Below, piece by piece: positions 11,537-22,902 of a stretch of DNA of 64,000 bases. A program made the translations under genes and the position numbers. The DNA comes from Mycoplasma enhydrae (GTDB taxonomy: Bacteria > Bacillota_I > Bacilli_A > Mycoplasmatales > Metamycoplasmataceae). The stretch spans positions 1 through 64,000 of the forward strand of contig NZ_JAFIRD010000005.1 of the NCBI RefSeq assembly GCF_017116825.1. The letters run 5' to 3'. The notes beneath the pieces are model-generated. The model had not been told where the DNA came from. It saw nothing but the letters and a program-made list of their open reading frames with translations, and searched no databases. Position 1 is the first letter of the stretch, and each line of letters begins with the position of its first letter.

Positions 11537-12088
11537 ATGGAATTAAGTTTCTATCTTGAAGAACTAAAAAAACAAGCTGAAAAAGCGATTGAAAATTATG
11601 AAAATCAAACTTTAAAATTAGCAGTTGGTCGAGCAAACCCTGCTTTAATTAATAAGATTAAAATTAATTACTATGAGTCTTGAATGAACCTAGATGAACT
11701 AGCTTCTATAAGTTCACAAAGCGCATTAGAGTTATTGGTTAAACCATATGATATGGCAATTTTAAAAATAGTAGAAAAAGCTATTACTGACCAAAAACTA
11801 AATATTAATATTGTTAATCAAGGCCACCAACTTAGATTAATATATCCTCCAATTACAACTGAAAAACGTTTAGAAATGACAAAACAACTAAACCAAATTA
11901 CTGAACAAGCAAAAATTGCTATTAGACAAACACGTCAGGATTTAAATAAGCAAATCAAAGCTGATGGCAGTCTTTCAGAAGATTTAGAAAAAAACTATTT
12001 AGATCAAATTCAAAAAGAAATTGATAAATCAATAGCAAAAATTGAATCAATTTCTGCTGAAAAACAAAAGGAATTAATGACAGTTTAA
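11537..12088 (+). CDS. frr: ribosome recycling factor
   Basis: A 183-residue protein of normal RRF length, which with EF-G splits post-termination ribosomes. Characteristic segments are TLKLAVGRANPALINKIKI near the N terminus, the VKPYDMAILKIVEKAI segment, and the helical C-terminal arm containing ITEQAKIAIRQTRQDLNKQI. One TGA is read as Trp. An AAGGAAAT site precedes the ATG. It follows pyrH directly and ends at a strong hairpin. Confidence 0.95.
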
Positions 12089-12110
12089 AATAGCAGTTTT
12101 GCTATTTTTT
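12088..12110 (+). terminator. terminator of pyrH-frr
   Basis: AAATAGCA and TGCTATTT form an eight-pair stem with a GTTT loop, followed by a T run. It begins at the stop codon of frr. Confidence 0.85.
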
Positions 12111-12173
12111 ATTATGCTTTTTTGGACATAAAAATAATTTTTTATATATATTTAAATACTGTCAAAAGGTATA

Positions 12174-12179
12174 TATAAT
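12174..12179 (+). promoter_or_regulatory. possible -10 box of cdsA (leaderless start)
   Basis: TATAAT lies only seven bases before the cdsA ATG, and no purine-rich ribosome site is present. Transcription from here would start at or next to the ATG, giving a leaderless mRNA. No good -35 hexamer is visible. Confidence 0.4.
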
Positions 12180-12186
12180 ATTTAAT

Positions 12187-13161
12187 ATGAAAAACATAAG
12201 AGTGAGAATTAAATCAGCAATAATATTATTTTCAATAATAATACCATTCTTTTTTATTACTTATTTTGCTAAACTACCTGGCAAAATTATTGGTTTATCG
12301 TTTTTTGCTGTTTTAGCAGCTTGAGCGACTTATGAAGTGTTAAGTCATAGTGTGCTAAAACGTTGAGAAAACATTTTAATAACACTACTTACTACTCTAA
12401 TTTGAGCAATGCCCTTAGATTGATATAATGCTAATGATTCCAACAATATTTTTATAAATAAATCTGCAACAGGGTTTGATATTAATGAATTATTAATTCA
12501 ACTGAAACATGCAGTGTTTTTTGGAAATGATACTTTGACTAGTTTTAGAACATTGCAAATATTGATAATAAGCACTGTGATAAGCCTTATATATTTAATT
12601 AATTTATTTACAATCAAAGAAGCTAAATATAAAGCAAAAAAAATTGCCGTCTCTTTTTTTGTAGCACTATTTGCCACAATTTTTATTCCATTAGCATTTA
12701 AAACCTTGTTTATTTACAATTGAGCTAGTTTGTATTATGTTTTTGCTATTGCAATTATTCCAATTGTAACTGATACAATGGCCTATGTAGGAGGCTCACT
12801 TTTAGGTAAAAAAATTATTAAGGTTGGTATGGCACCTAGAATTAGTCCTAAAAAATCATGAGAGGGTACATTTATAGGCTTTTTATTTGGAGCTTTATTT
12901 GTATTTATTGTGATGTATTTAGGCAAAATGACTAACAATAAAACATTTACAATTTTTACAAACTGAAAACAATTAGTTGTGGGAATATTTGTTTTACCTA
13001 TTATTTCTATTTTAGGTGATTTATTATTTTCATTAATTAAAAGATTATATGACATAAAAGACTTTTCAAATCTAATACCAGGACATGGCGGATTTATGGA
13101 TAGATTTGATTCACTTACATGTGTAATTATGGCAACATCAGCAATACTATTAATAAACTAA
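12187..13161 (+). CDS. cdsA: phosphatidate cytidylyltransferase
   Basis: A 324-residue multi-pass membrane enzyme that makes CDP-diacylglycerol from phosphatidic acid and CTP. The family signature is intact near the C terminus: SLIKRLYDIKDFSNLIPGHG followed by GFMDRFDS. Also present is SPKKSWEGTFIGF and the segment PIVTDTMAYVGGSLLGKK. Several TGA codons are read as Trp. The N-terminal half is a series of hydrophobic helices. It precedes polC by ten bases, an order seen in other mollicutes. It works in the same lipid pathway as plsY at 39301. Confidence 0.93.
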
Positions 13162-13171
13162 GAGGAAACAT

Positions 13172-16100
13172 ATGCGACAAAAAGATATTGGATTTTTAAA
13201 CTTATGCAAGGAAATAAAATTTGAGCCTAATGAAAGCTTTAATGGTGTTTTTATATCGGAAGTAACTCCTAATCCAAGCAGTCTAAATAACTGATCTTTT
13301 GAATTTCAATTCGATGAATTAATCAATATTAAAGACTATAAGAATTTTATTAAAGCCTTAGACAATAGATTTCCGCAATCTAAAATAAGTTTAAAAATTC
13401 AAAATGTTGTTTTGGATAAACAAACTATATGTGATTATCTAGCTTATGTTATATCCAAAAAGAATAACCCCTTAAAAGAGTTTAATAGTTTTATTTCAGC
13501 TAAAAACGTTGAATTAAGTGACACACATATTTCTTTTATTTTACCAACTAAATCCACTTATGATTTATTTAAAAATAATGATGCATTAATAAAAGAATCA
13601 ATTGCAAAAATTGGTTATGATTTTTTAGCACCAGTTTATAAACTACGTGAAGCATCAGAAGAAAATAGAAATATACTAAATAAACTTATTAGTTCAGTTT
13701 CAGAAATTAAAAAGAATGCCAATAGTAAAGAGCTTGAAAATAGTTCTTCTTTTGAATTTAAAAAAAGACGTAACTATACCTCAAAACAAAAGGCAATTGA
13801 AATGGACATTGCAACAGCTATAAATACATTTGAACAAATTAAAGTTTTAATAAAAGGTGAAATATATTTTATTGAATATAAATCAACCAAAAATAAAAAA
13901 CGTATAGTAACACTAAAGGTATCTGATTACAAAGAAGCAATTACCGTTAAATGTTTTCAAAATAATGATGATGAAAAATTAGATTTACAAATAGGGGACA
14001 CCATTTATATTGAAGGTACTCTATCAGATGATATATACACAAAAGCTAAATACATAAGTGTTTCAGGTAAAAATTGATATCAAATTACTGAATCATTTGT
14101 TAAATTGCCTGAGGATAATGAACCTGAAAAAAGAATTGATTTAGCAATTAGAACTAATATGAGTGCACAAGATGGTATGTCTTCAGCAGAAGAATATATT
14201 AAAGTTTTAAAACACTATGGACATGAAGCTGTTGCAATCACTGATTTAGATAATGTTCAAAGTTTTCCATTTTTTTATAATACTCTAAAAAAAGATCCAA
14301 GTATTAAACCTATTTTTGGACTAACAGTTTCAACAATTTCAAACAAAAATACAATTTTTATTAATTATAAAAAACCGTTTGATTTAAAATCCGCAGAATA
14401 TGTAGTATTTGACTTAGAAACAACAGGTTTATCACCAAGATTTGAAGATATTATTGAATTTGGAGCTTCAATTATAAAAAACGGAATTCAAGTTGAAAAA
14501 ATACAGTTCTTTTTACAAACACCTAAAAAATTAAATGAAAAAATTAAATCACTTACAAACATAAGTGACGACATGCTAATTACAGGTTTGAGCCAAGAAG
14601 AAGGCTTAAGAAAAATTTATGAAATTTTAAAAAATAGAATAGCAGTAGCTCACAATGCTTCTTTTGATATGGGCTTTTGTTTACAAAAATTTAAGGAAAG
14701 AAATTGAGATACCAGTGACTTAATGTGTATAGACACTTTAAGAGTGTCATATTTTCTTGACACTGAAGAAAGAATTCATCGTCTAGAAAAAGTATGTAAA
14801 AGACATAATGTTGCTTATGATGTTAGTGTTGCTCACCGCGCTGATTATGATGCTAATGTTTTAGCACAAGTATGACAAAAAATGATTAGTCGTTTAGCGC
14901 AAGAACATAATATTCTTACATCTGAACAAATAAATAATACTGATCCAAAATTATGAAGTAAACGCCGAAGGTCTGCACTAATTAGAATACTAGCCAAAAA
15001 CCAACAAGGTCTAAAAGAAATGTTTAAGATTTTATCTAATTCTTTAACTGATGATTATGCTAATGGTCCAAAATTTTTTATTGAAAATAAAAATCAATAC
15101 AAAAACTTATTTTTTGGCTCAGCGACACATCAATCAAGACTTTGAGAAAAAGTTTTATTTGGCACTGATGATGAAATAGAGGAAGAAATAAAAAATTATG
15201 ATTATATAGAACTTCCGCCTATAGGTAGTTTTGTATATGAAGTCAAAGATCAGGAAATCACTTGAGAACAACTTCAAGAAGCATACAAAGATTTAATTAA
15301 AAAAGCTTCAAAACAAAATAAGCCATGTGTAGCAACATCGGATGCTAGATATGTTTATGATTATCAAAAGTTGTTTCATGCTATATACATTAATGCTCCT
15401 GCTTTAGGTGGAGGAATGCACTGACTTAAAAACAGATCTCAACCAGATTTTAGATATTTAACCACAAGACAAATGTTAGATGAGTTTCTATTTTTAGGTG
15501 ACGAGAAAATAATCAAAGATATTGTAATTAATAATCCTAAAGCCATAGCAGCACAGATTGAGCCAATCCAAGTAATTAAAGATAAATTATATGTTCCAAC
15601 CTTTGATGATTCACCAAAGAAACTAAGGAACTTAGTTTATGAAAATCTTAAGATTAAATATGGTGATAATGTTGATTCAAGTATTATTGAACGCGTTGAA
15701 AAAGAACTAAATCCTATTATTAAATATGGTTATTCAGTTATTTATTGGATTAGCCATAAACTAGTTAAGAGATCTAATGAAGACGGTTATTTAGTAGGTA
15801 GCCGGGGCTCAGTAGGTTCTTCTATAGTTGCTAATTTAGCAGGAATATCTGAAGTTAATCCGTTGGCACCTCATTATTTATGTTCTAAGTGTAAATATTT
15901 TGAATGATCTAAAAACTCTAATGTTTATTCAGGATGAGACCTAGAAGACAAAGAATGTCCAAAGTGTAATACTCTATTATCAAAAGATGGACACAATATC
16001 CCTTTTGAAACTTTTTTAGGTTTTGAAGCTAATAAGGTGCCAGATATAGACTTAAATTTCAGTGGTAATTACCAACCCACAATTCATAATTTAGTTAAAG

Positions 16101-17488
16101 AACTATTTGGAGAAGATCATACTTTTAGAGCGGGAACTATTTCGAAAATAGCTACTAAAACAGCATATGGTTTTTGTGAAAAGTATATGCATGAAGTTAG
16201 AGCAGGAGAAGAGCCTTGATCCAGAATGTTTTTAGATTTTTTAGCATGCAAATCAGAAGGTGTTAAAAGAACTACAGGACAACACCCTGGAGGAATTATA
16301 ATTATTCCTAAGGAATTTGATGTAGAAGATTTTAGTCCCGTTAATTATCCTGCCAATGATATTAGTAGTCCTTGAAAAACGACGCACTTTAACTTTGAAT
16401 CTATTCATGACAATGTTTTAAAATTGGATCTATTAGGTCACGATGATCCAACCACAATTAAAATGCTAGAAGATTTGACTAATACAAAAGTTGAGAACAT
16501 TCCAAAATCAGATCCTGAAGTTATGAAACTATTTTATACAACAGAATCATTAGGTATAAAACCCGATTCTATCGATGGAGAAACTACAGGGGCATATGGT
16601 TTACCAGAGTTTGGTACAAACTTCGTTAGAGGCATGTTAAAAGAAGCGCAGCCGCGAACTTTTAATGACTTGATACTCTTGAGTGGTCTAAGTCATGGAA
16701 CTGACGTGTGGGCAGGAAATGCTCAAGAATTAGTTAAAGAAGGTTTAAGACTAAAAGATTGTGTTTGTTGTCGTGATGACATTATGCAAAACTTAATTGA
16801 GAAAGACATCGACCCTTTAATTGCTTTTGAAATAATGGAAAGAGTTCGTAAAGGTCGAAGTTTAAGTGAACAACAAGAAAAGTTGTTAGTTGAAAACAAA
16901 ATACCAGCTTGATATATTGACTCATTGAAAAAAATTAAATATATGTTTCCTAAGGCTCATGCTACTGCTTATGTAATTATGGCATGAAGAATTGCTTGAT
17001 ATAAACTTTATTATCCCCTTGAATTTTATGCAGCTTATTATAGTATAAGGCCTGATGCTATTGATATATCTACTATGTCAGCAGGATATAATCAAATACA
17101 TAATCTATTAGAAGAATATAAAAGACGTAAAAATGACCGTTCAAATCCTCTAAGTACAAAGCAATCTTCGCTTATTGGAACTTTTGAAATTACCAAAGAG
17201 TTATATGCAAGAGGTTTTAAAATTCAAAATATATCTTTAAAAAGATCATTAGCTAGTGATTGAATAATCGATAAAAAAACAAAATCTTTAATTCCTCCAT
17301 TTATAGTTATAGACGGATTAGGAGATACTGTTGCTGAAGCAATAGTAAAAGCTCGAAATGATTATTATTTCCTTTCAATTCAAGATCTAATTGAACGAGG
17401 TAAAGTAAATTCTAAAATATGTACTGAAATGAAGAAATTAGGTATATTAAATGAATTAAGTGAAACAAATCAAGTGGAGTTATTTTAG
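13172..17488 (+). CDS. polC: DNA polymerase III subunit alpha, PolC type
   Basis: A 1438-residue replicative polymerase of normal PolC length, with many TGA Trp codons. In order: N-terminal domain, OB fold (about residues 225-290), a split PHP domain, and the inserted proofreading exonuclease from about residue 411 ([20 protein letters not shown]). Then come the palm with DEFLFLGDE and [12 protein letters not shown], the Cys zinc motif LCSKCKYFE...[18 protein letters not shown], the TGQHPGG segment, and the fingers and C-terminal part with SLSEQQEKL and [20 protein letters not shown]. The PHP entry reads [12 protein letters not shown] and [11 protein letters not shown], where metal-binding His residues normally stand. 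An AGAGGAAA site precedes the ATG. Confidence 0.96.
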
Positions 17489-17615
17489 ATAAAAAAATAT
17501 AAATTTAAATGCCGCTCTGTTTATATTAAAATATAAATAGTGCATATTTTAATATTTTGTTTTAATCTTAAGATGATTAATATAAAACATAATAATTAAG
17601 GGAGAAGGTAACTAT

Positions 17616-18482
17616 ATGGAAAAAGAGATTAAATTAGACCAATTTTATACAAATCCCATAATTTGTAACTCTTTAATTGAAATTGTGCAATCTTTAATTC
17701 CTAGTCAGTTGCAAAACGAAATTTTAGAACCGTCTGCTGGAACGGGGAACTTTATTGATGCGTTGGTTTCGTCAGGAGTTAAACCAACAAAAATTTTAGC
17801 CTATGATATTGATCCAAAATCACATGAAATAATTAAACAAGACTATTTAAATGTCCACATTCCTTTTAGTGAAAATAGATTTATTATAGGAAATCCACCT
17901 TTTGGGCATCGTGGAAAAACTGCATTAGAGTTCTTGAATAAAGGATTAACTGAGGCTAATTATGTTGCTATGATATTTCCCAATATATTTAAAAGATATT
18001 CAATTCAAAAGAAGGTCTTACCTGAAGCAAAATTGATTTTTTCATTAAATTTATTAGAAAAATCTTTTATATTAAACGATAAGCAATATGGCGTAAAGTG
18101 TGTTTTTCAAATTTGAACCACAAAAAACACATATGCCAAAAATATTAGAATTAAAAATAAGCCAGTAATAAGGCATGAGGACTTTCAGACATTTATTTAC
18201 AACAATACACCACAAACATTAAAATATTTTGAAAAAAGCATTTACAAATGAGATTTTGCCGTTCATAGACAGGGCTATTATGATTACAATTTAAAAATAG
18301 TTGACCCTAAAGATTTAAAAACTAATAGACAGTATTTCTTTGTTAAAATTTTGAATAATGAAGCTAGAAAAATTATAAATAAAATTAATTTTGAAAAATT
18401 ATCAAAAAACAACACACAGGTCTATGGTTTTTCTACTAGCGATTTTGTGGAAGAGTATATGAAATTAAAAGGGGAAAAATAA
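17616..18482 (+). CDS. type II DNA adenine-N6 methyltransferase
   Basis: A 288-residue S-adenosylmethionine-dependent methylase. Near the N terminus it has the motif X-like segment LDQFYTNP. Motif I follows, LEPSAGTGNF (residues 37-46), then the acidic loop AYDIDP, and motif IV NPPF (residues 93-96). The order X-I-IV with the target-recognition part at the C terminus fits the gamma (TaqI-like) class. A GGGAGAAGG site precedes the ATG. One TGA is read as Trp near residue 167. The stop overlaps the start of the next gene (TAATG), which encodes a probable cognate endonuclease. The pair sits alone between polC and pepO, as a mobile R-M cassette would. Recognition sequence cannot be read from the protein. 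Confidence 0.85.
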
Positions 18483-19243
18483 TGCTTACTGAAATATTTA
18501 AAAACATTAAAGAAAAAAGAGATTTTTTTAGCGCTGTAACGAACGGTAACGAGTTTGAACAAAAATTTAGGAATTTAATTAAGAAATCATATAGTGAAAT
18601 AATTCCAGGAGAAAATTTTAGCAAAGGGCTAATCGAAATAGCAAATTTAGAAAATGATTCCAATACAAAAGTTGCTACTCAATTAACAAAAATCAAAAAA
18701 AGTATTTTATCTAAAACATCTGTTGAACCTGTTTCCAATCCGTTTCAAAATGTAAGAAGTCATTTTATTTATCAACCTTATGGTTCTCAGAATTTTCCTG
18801 ATTTTTTAATTTTTACTCCAACAAATATAATTCCAATAGAAACGAAATTTAGTAAAAACGAAAATGGTAATAAGCGCGCCGATTCTTCAAGACCAATGTG
18901 AAATTCAAATATTCCAAAAATAAATGCTATATATATTTATGGTGTCTCAAATTTAGATACTACTTTTTTCATGGGCTCGGATATTCTAGATACTAATACA
19001 AATAAAATTTTGATTAACTACTTCGAAGAATTAGACAAAAATACTGAGGAACTAGATAAAAGTTTGTCTGGAAAACCAAATAATTTTGGAATATATCCAT
19101 ATATTAGAAAAGCTTATGAACATAAAGCAAATAAATCAACTTATTATTTAGAAAATGGAAAGCAAGCTATAGAAAGTTACTTTTCAGAAAACCGAAAAAG
19201 CCGCGAAGAAAATGTGATTATTTTTCTTAAGGACAAGGAATAA
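18482..19243 (+). CDS. probable type II restriction endonuclease (PD-(D/E)xK)
   Basis: A 253-residue soluble protein translationally coupled to the methyltransferase. A candidate PD-(D/E)xK centre is present: FPDFLIF (Pro106-Asp107) followed by PIETKFSKN (Glu120-Thr-Lys122), with a hydrophobic strand between, the standard spacing for this nuclease fold. The rest, including a C-terminal part with IYPYIRKAYEHKA, is not recognised. One TGA Trp codon falls near residue 140. Assignment rests on the motif plus the gene pairing; sequence-specific nucleases diverge fast, so lack of recognisable family is expected. It ends before a long-loop hairpin. Confidence 0.7.
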
Positions 19244-19274
19244 TACTAAGAGAATTTGAAAATTTCCTCTATTT

Positions 19275-19323
19275 AAACATATCCTCTACTAGTGAACTAC
19301 CACAAAAGAAGGATATGTTTTTT
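19275..19323 (+). terminator. terminator of the R-M operon
   Basis: AAACATATCC (19275-19284) and GGATATGTTT (19311-19320) form a perfect ten-pair stem across a 26-base loop, followed by TTT. The long loop is unusual for an intrinsic terminator. Confidence 0.6.
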
Positions 19324-19330
19324 ATTATAA

Positions 19331-19360
19331 AAATACAAAAAAGCGAACTCATCGAGTTTT
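19331..19360 (-). terminator. terminator of pepO operon
   Basis: On the minus strand AACTC-GAT-GAGTT is followed by CGCTTTTTTG. A short stem, but correctly placed 50 bases after pepO. Confidence 0.5.
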
Positions 19361-19410
19361 TACCACTGCTAGGTTAAACTGAAGAATTCACTATATAAGG
19401 TGGCTTTTAG

Positions 19411-21321
19411 TTATCAAATTTTTACACGCTTTGAAGCATCAAGAAACATCTTGTCTTCTTTTTTAATCTTGAATGCTTTATAAAAATCATCTGAGTTTTG
19501 AACTTGAACATTTGCTCTTAAAACAACTGGAGCATGTACATCAATATCTAATAATAATTTTTGAAATTCAGGGCGGTATTTTGCTCTTCAATTAGTTGTA
19601 TAAGCAATATAGAATTTTTTAGCACTATAATCACTTTCGGTTTTAGCAGCTTCTAGTGCACATGATAAACCGCCGGCATCAGCTATATTTTCAGATACAG
19701 TTAGTTTACCATTACATTTTCCAACTTCTGTTTCTCTACCTTCGAAGAGCTCAACCATTTTTTGTGCGCGAATTTCAAATTCTTTTTTATCTTCCTCTGT
19801 TCATCAATTAATCATATTACCAACTTCATCAAAGTTAGAACCATTATTATCAAAAGCATGAGAAATTTCATGAGCAATAACTGATCCTATACCTCCATAA
19901 TTAGCTGAAGAAGATTGTTTAGCACTATAAAACGGTGCTTGAAGTATTCCGGCAGGAAATACTATGATATTACTTGTTGGGTTATAATAAGCATTAACCA
20001 TTGCTGGTGTCATTGATCATAAGTTCTTATCTTTCTTTTTGCCATATTCTGCAAATTCAGATCTTCTTTTAATTTCATTAAATTCTAAAACATTCATAAG
20101 TAGGTCATCATAGCCATTATATTCTTTTACAATTAGTTTAGAATAGAAATTATCAATAACTTCAGGGTATCCTACATAAACACCAATTTTAGAAAGCTTC
20201 AAAATTGCTTTTTCTTTGGTCTTAGGAGATAATCAATTGTTATTTTTTAGTCTATTTTCATAAATACCAATCATCTTAGCAATCATATTTTCAACATTTT
20301 TTTTGTTTTCTTTTCCAAAATATGTTTCACCGTAATATTTACCAAAAGCCATGGTAAACATTTTGTCAGCACTTAATTTAACTGCTTGTTGCTTTTTGTC
20401 AAGTGGTTTGACTTGCCCACTTAAACTTCTTGCAAATTCACCTGATATTACTGCACTATCATAATCTAAGTATGGAGCTAATGAAATTAAGGTGTTAACG
20501 TATAAGAAAGAACGGTAGTTTTCAAAATTTTCTTCCAAAAGTAATTTTGAAAAGTGGTTGGCTAAATCATCTGAAACGCAAATTATAGATGTTAAGTTTT
20601 TTCCAATTACAGATTTAATAATATTTGATAAAGATAGTGTTTTAATTTTTTCATCAAATTCAGAAACAAGTTTTGGATTATATATTTTTGTTATTAGTGC
20701 TCATTCTTCAGCAGATAAAATGTATTTTGCAGCTTCCGAATCTCAGGATAAAGCTTGTTTAATTAACTTGTCAGCTCATCTTTTGCTTCTATTAACTTTG
20801 TTTAATAGTTTCTTAGTCATTGCAGATCATTTTTCATATAGGTCTGCTTTCTTTTCTGGTATTGAATAATAGTTCTTTTCAGGCAATATAACTGAAGGGC
20901 AAGAAGCATACAATACTTGTTGTTCATAATTTTTAAAATCAGTTTCGATAAATAAAGGAATAGGTGTTTCAAAATTATTAAATGTTAGAAAATCATAGTT
21001 GCTTTCTATGTCTTTTCAACTATTAAAACTTGAAATTTTATCCAATATAGCAAGTGCTGGTTTGATTCCAAATTTACGACGATCTGATCAGTTTTTTGCT
21101 AAATTATAGAATTTAGTCATTTCAAGTAATATCGGGTTATCTTTGATGTCTGTTGTATCAGTTAATCATTTATTTAATAATTTAGTTTTTAGTTTGATTA
21201 AGCTATTATCCAAGCGTTCAAAAGAACCTGTTCCTGGTTTATCATCAGGAATTTTATTTTTAGCTAGTCATTCACCATTTACGGCTTCAAAGAAGTTGTC
21301 TTTAATTAAGTCTTTGTTCAT
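19411..21321 (-). CDS. pepO: M13-family zinc endopeptidase PepO
   Basis: A 636-residue neprilysin/PepO-type metallopeptidase, normal length for bacterial PepO, which cleaves oligopeptides. The zinc site is [10 protein letters not shown] (His484, Glu485, His488), and the third ligand motif [14 protein letters not shown] follows about 60 residues later. The substrate-binding segment [20 protein letters not shown] precedes it. No signal peptide or lipobox is seen, so the enzyme is probably cytoplasmic and supplies amino acids from imported peptides. Numerous TGA Trp codons. An AAAGGAAC site lies before the ATG. Last gene of a uvrD - EAL-like - pepO run. Confidence 0.93.
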
Positions 21322-21351
21322 ATTTTGTTCCTTTCTAATTGAACTTTGGAA

Positions 21352-22902
21352 TTATTTTGTAAAAAATAAATTCAAGTTTTCATTTTGTAAAATCTTTCGA
21401 TAATTTTTAAAATCAAGTTTATCAAAAATTATACTAATTTTATGTTGTTCAGCTTTTTTATAAAGCATACTAATATATAAAATTGCTTCAGGTTTATGCA
21501 AATTATTCACTAAGTTTTCATCCACTCAAATAACTTTAATTCATTTATCAATAATTGAAACTAAATCATTATTAATATTAATTATTCTTAAACCAACACC
21601 AGCCTCAGGATACTCTTGTTGAATTAATTCAATTTTTTTCTTCACTTTAATTGTATTTTTCTTTGAATTAGGAATTATTAATTGAATAAATGATTTGTAT
21701 TTAGCTAATAAATCTTCAATTTTTTTATTTTCAATTAAGTTAAATACAAAATCATTAATATTTATTAGTTTACCATTTAATTTAAATCCCTTAGGTTCAC
21801 TAAAAATTTTTAAATAAAAGTTTTTGTAAATATCTAAATTTGCTAATGTATCAGAAGAATCGATGTTAAGCACTTCGAATTTTTCATCAAGGTCCATTGT
21901 ATCTATTTTTCATTTCTTATCACCAAAACTTAATATATTGTGAGTTTCAAAACTTGCACTATGACTATTATTAATTTCACTTAGTACATAATCATATTTT
22001 TCTTTAAAAACTAAAAAATTGTAATCCTCATAAATTTTATAAGTTAATAAAAAATCATTCTTAAGCTCTAAATTATTAGATTTAACATAATCAAACAAAG
22101 TTTGATATGAAACAAAATCTTGGTCTTTAAGTAAAGTATGTTTGAAACTAAATGTCTTATTATATAAGTGTTTATATGGAATACTTCATTTTGAAAAATA
22201 TTTAATATATCTCATTGCTTGTGATTCTGATATCTTATTAAAAGGCATAACAAAAAACAGTTTATTTCAGTCTAAAAAAACTTTAATGTTATACATTCTT
22301 TTTTTAACACAGTTAGCCTTAAATAAAGCAATAAAGTTAGCTATATTTTCAATATCTTTTATATTTAAAATAAAACCATAAGCAAAATATTGATTGTTTT
22401 TATCTATCAAATAATCTATATTAGTATTTGTAGCTTCAAATACCTTATCTTCTCGTGAATCGTTTTCATATCAGTTTAAGGTTAAAAATATGTATTCGTC
22501 TTGAATAGTATCAAAAGTTATATTGACTTTAGTGCTTAAGAAACGCGATTTGCTATTAGATATTTCAGTGCTTACCTTTATTAAATTCTTATTTTTAATA
22601 GCAATACTTAATGTTGATTTTGATTTTCTATCAAATAAATCTAAGAAATCTTGTAACTTTCTTCACTTATTATGAATAAAACTTATTTTTTTCAAAAAAG
22701 CCGGCTGTGTTCAGACTTCTCGAATGCTATTATTAGCCTTAATTCTTTCTTTGTTAGTGTCAATTAAAAAACACATAAAACCATTATCGCTAGATGTTTT
22801 TGTTCTTCTGCGATAAGCAAAAAATCCTATAAAACCAACAGTACTAAATGCTGCTAATAATATAAAAACTACCAAAATTATTTTAATACTATTCGGTGAC
22901 AT
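21352..22902 (-). CDS. membrane-anchored protein with degenerate EAL-like C-terminal domain
   Basis: A 516-residue protein starting at the ATG at 22902, which overlaps the end of uvrD by 14 bases and has a GGGA site upstream. Residues about 6-28 form one membrane helix (IKIILVVFILLAAFSTVGFI) followed by a Lys/Arg stop-transfer, so the bulk is cytoplasmic. Seven or more TGA Trp codons. The C-terminal third has a pattern like the later strands of an EAL (cyclic-di-GMP phosphodiesterase) barrel: IELIQQEYPEAGVGLRI, then DKWIKVIWVDENLVN (around residue 454), then a helix and HKISIIFDKLD (about 490-500). The EAL signature and metal-binding acidic residues are not evident. The middle part could match a worn GGDEF region, which is speculative. 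Conserved next to pcrA in related mycoplasmas as far as I recall; function unknown. Confidence 0.65.

Noticed and set aside
17489-17560. AATATAAA/TTTATATT hairpin after polC as a terminator
   Set aside because: The stem is only A-T pairs with a 16-base loop and no T run, too weak to call.
20558-20869. Plus-strand open frame of 103 codons
   Set aside because: Antisense to the middle of pepO, no ribosome site, composition of a shadow frame.
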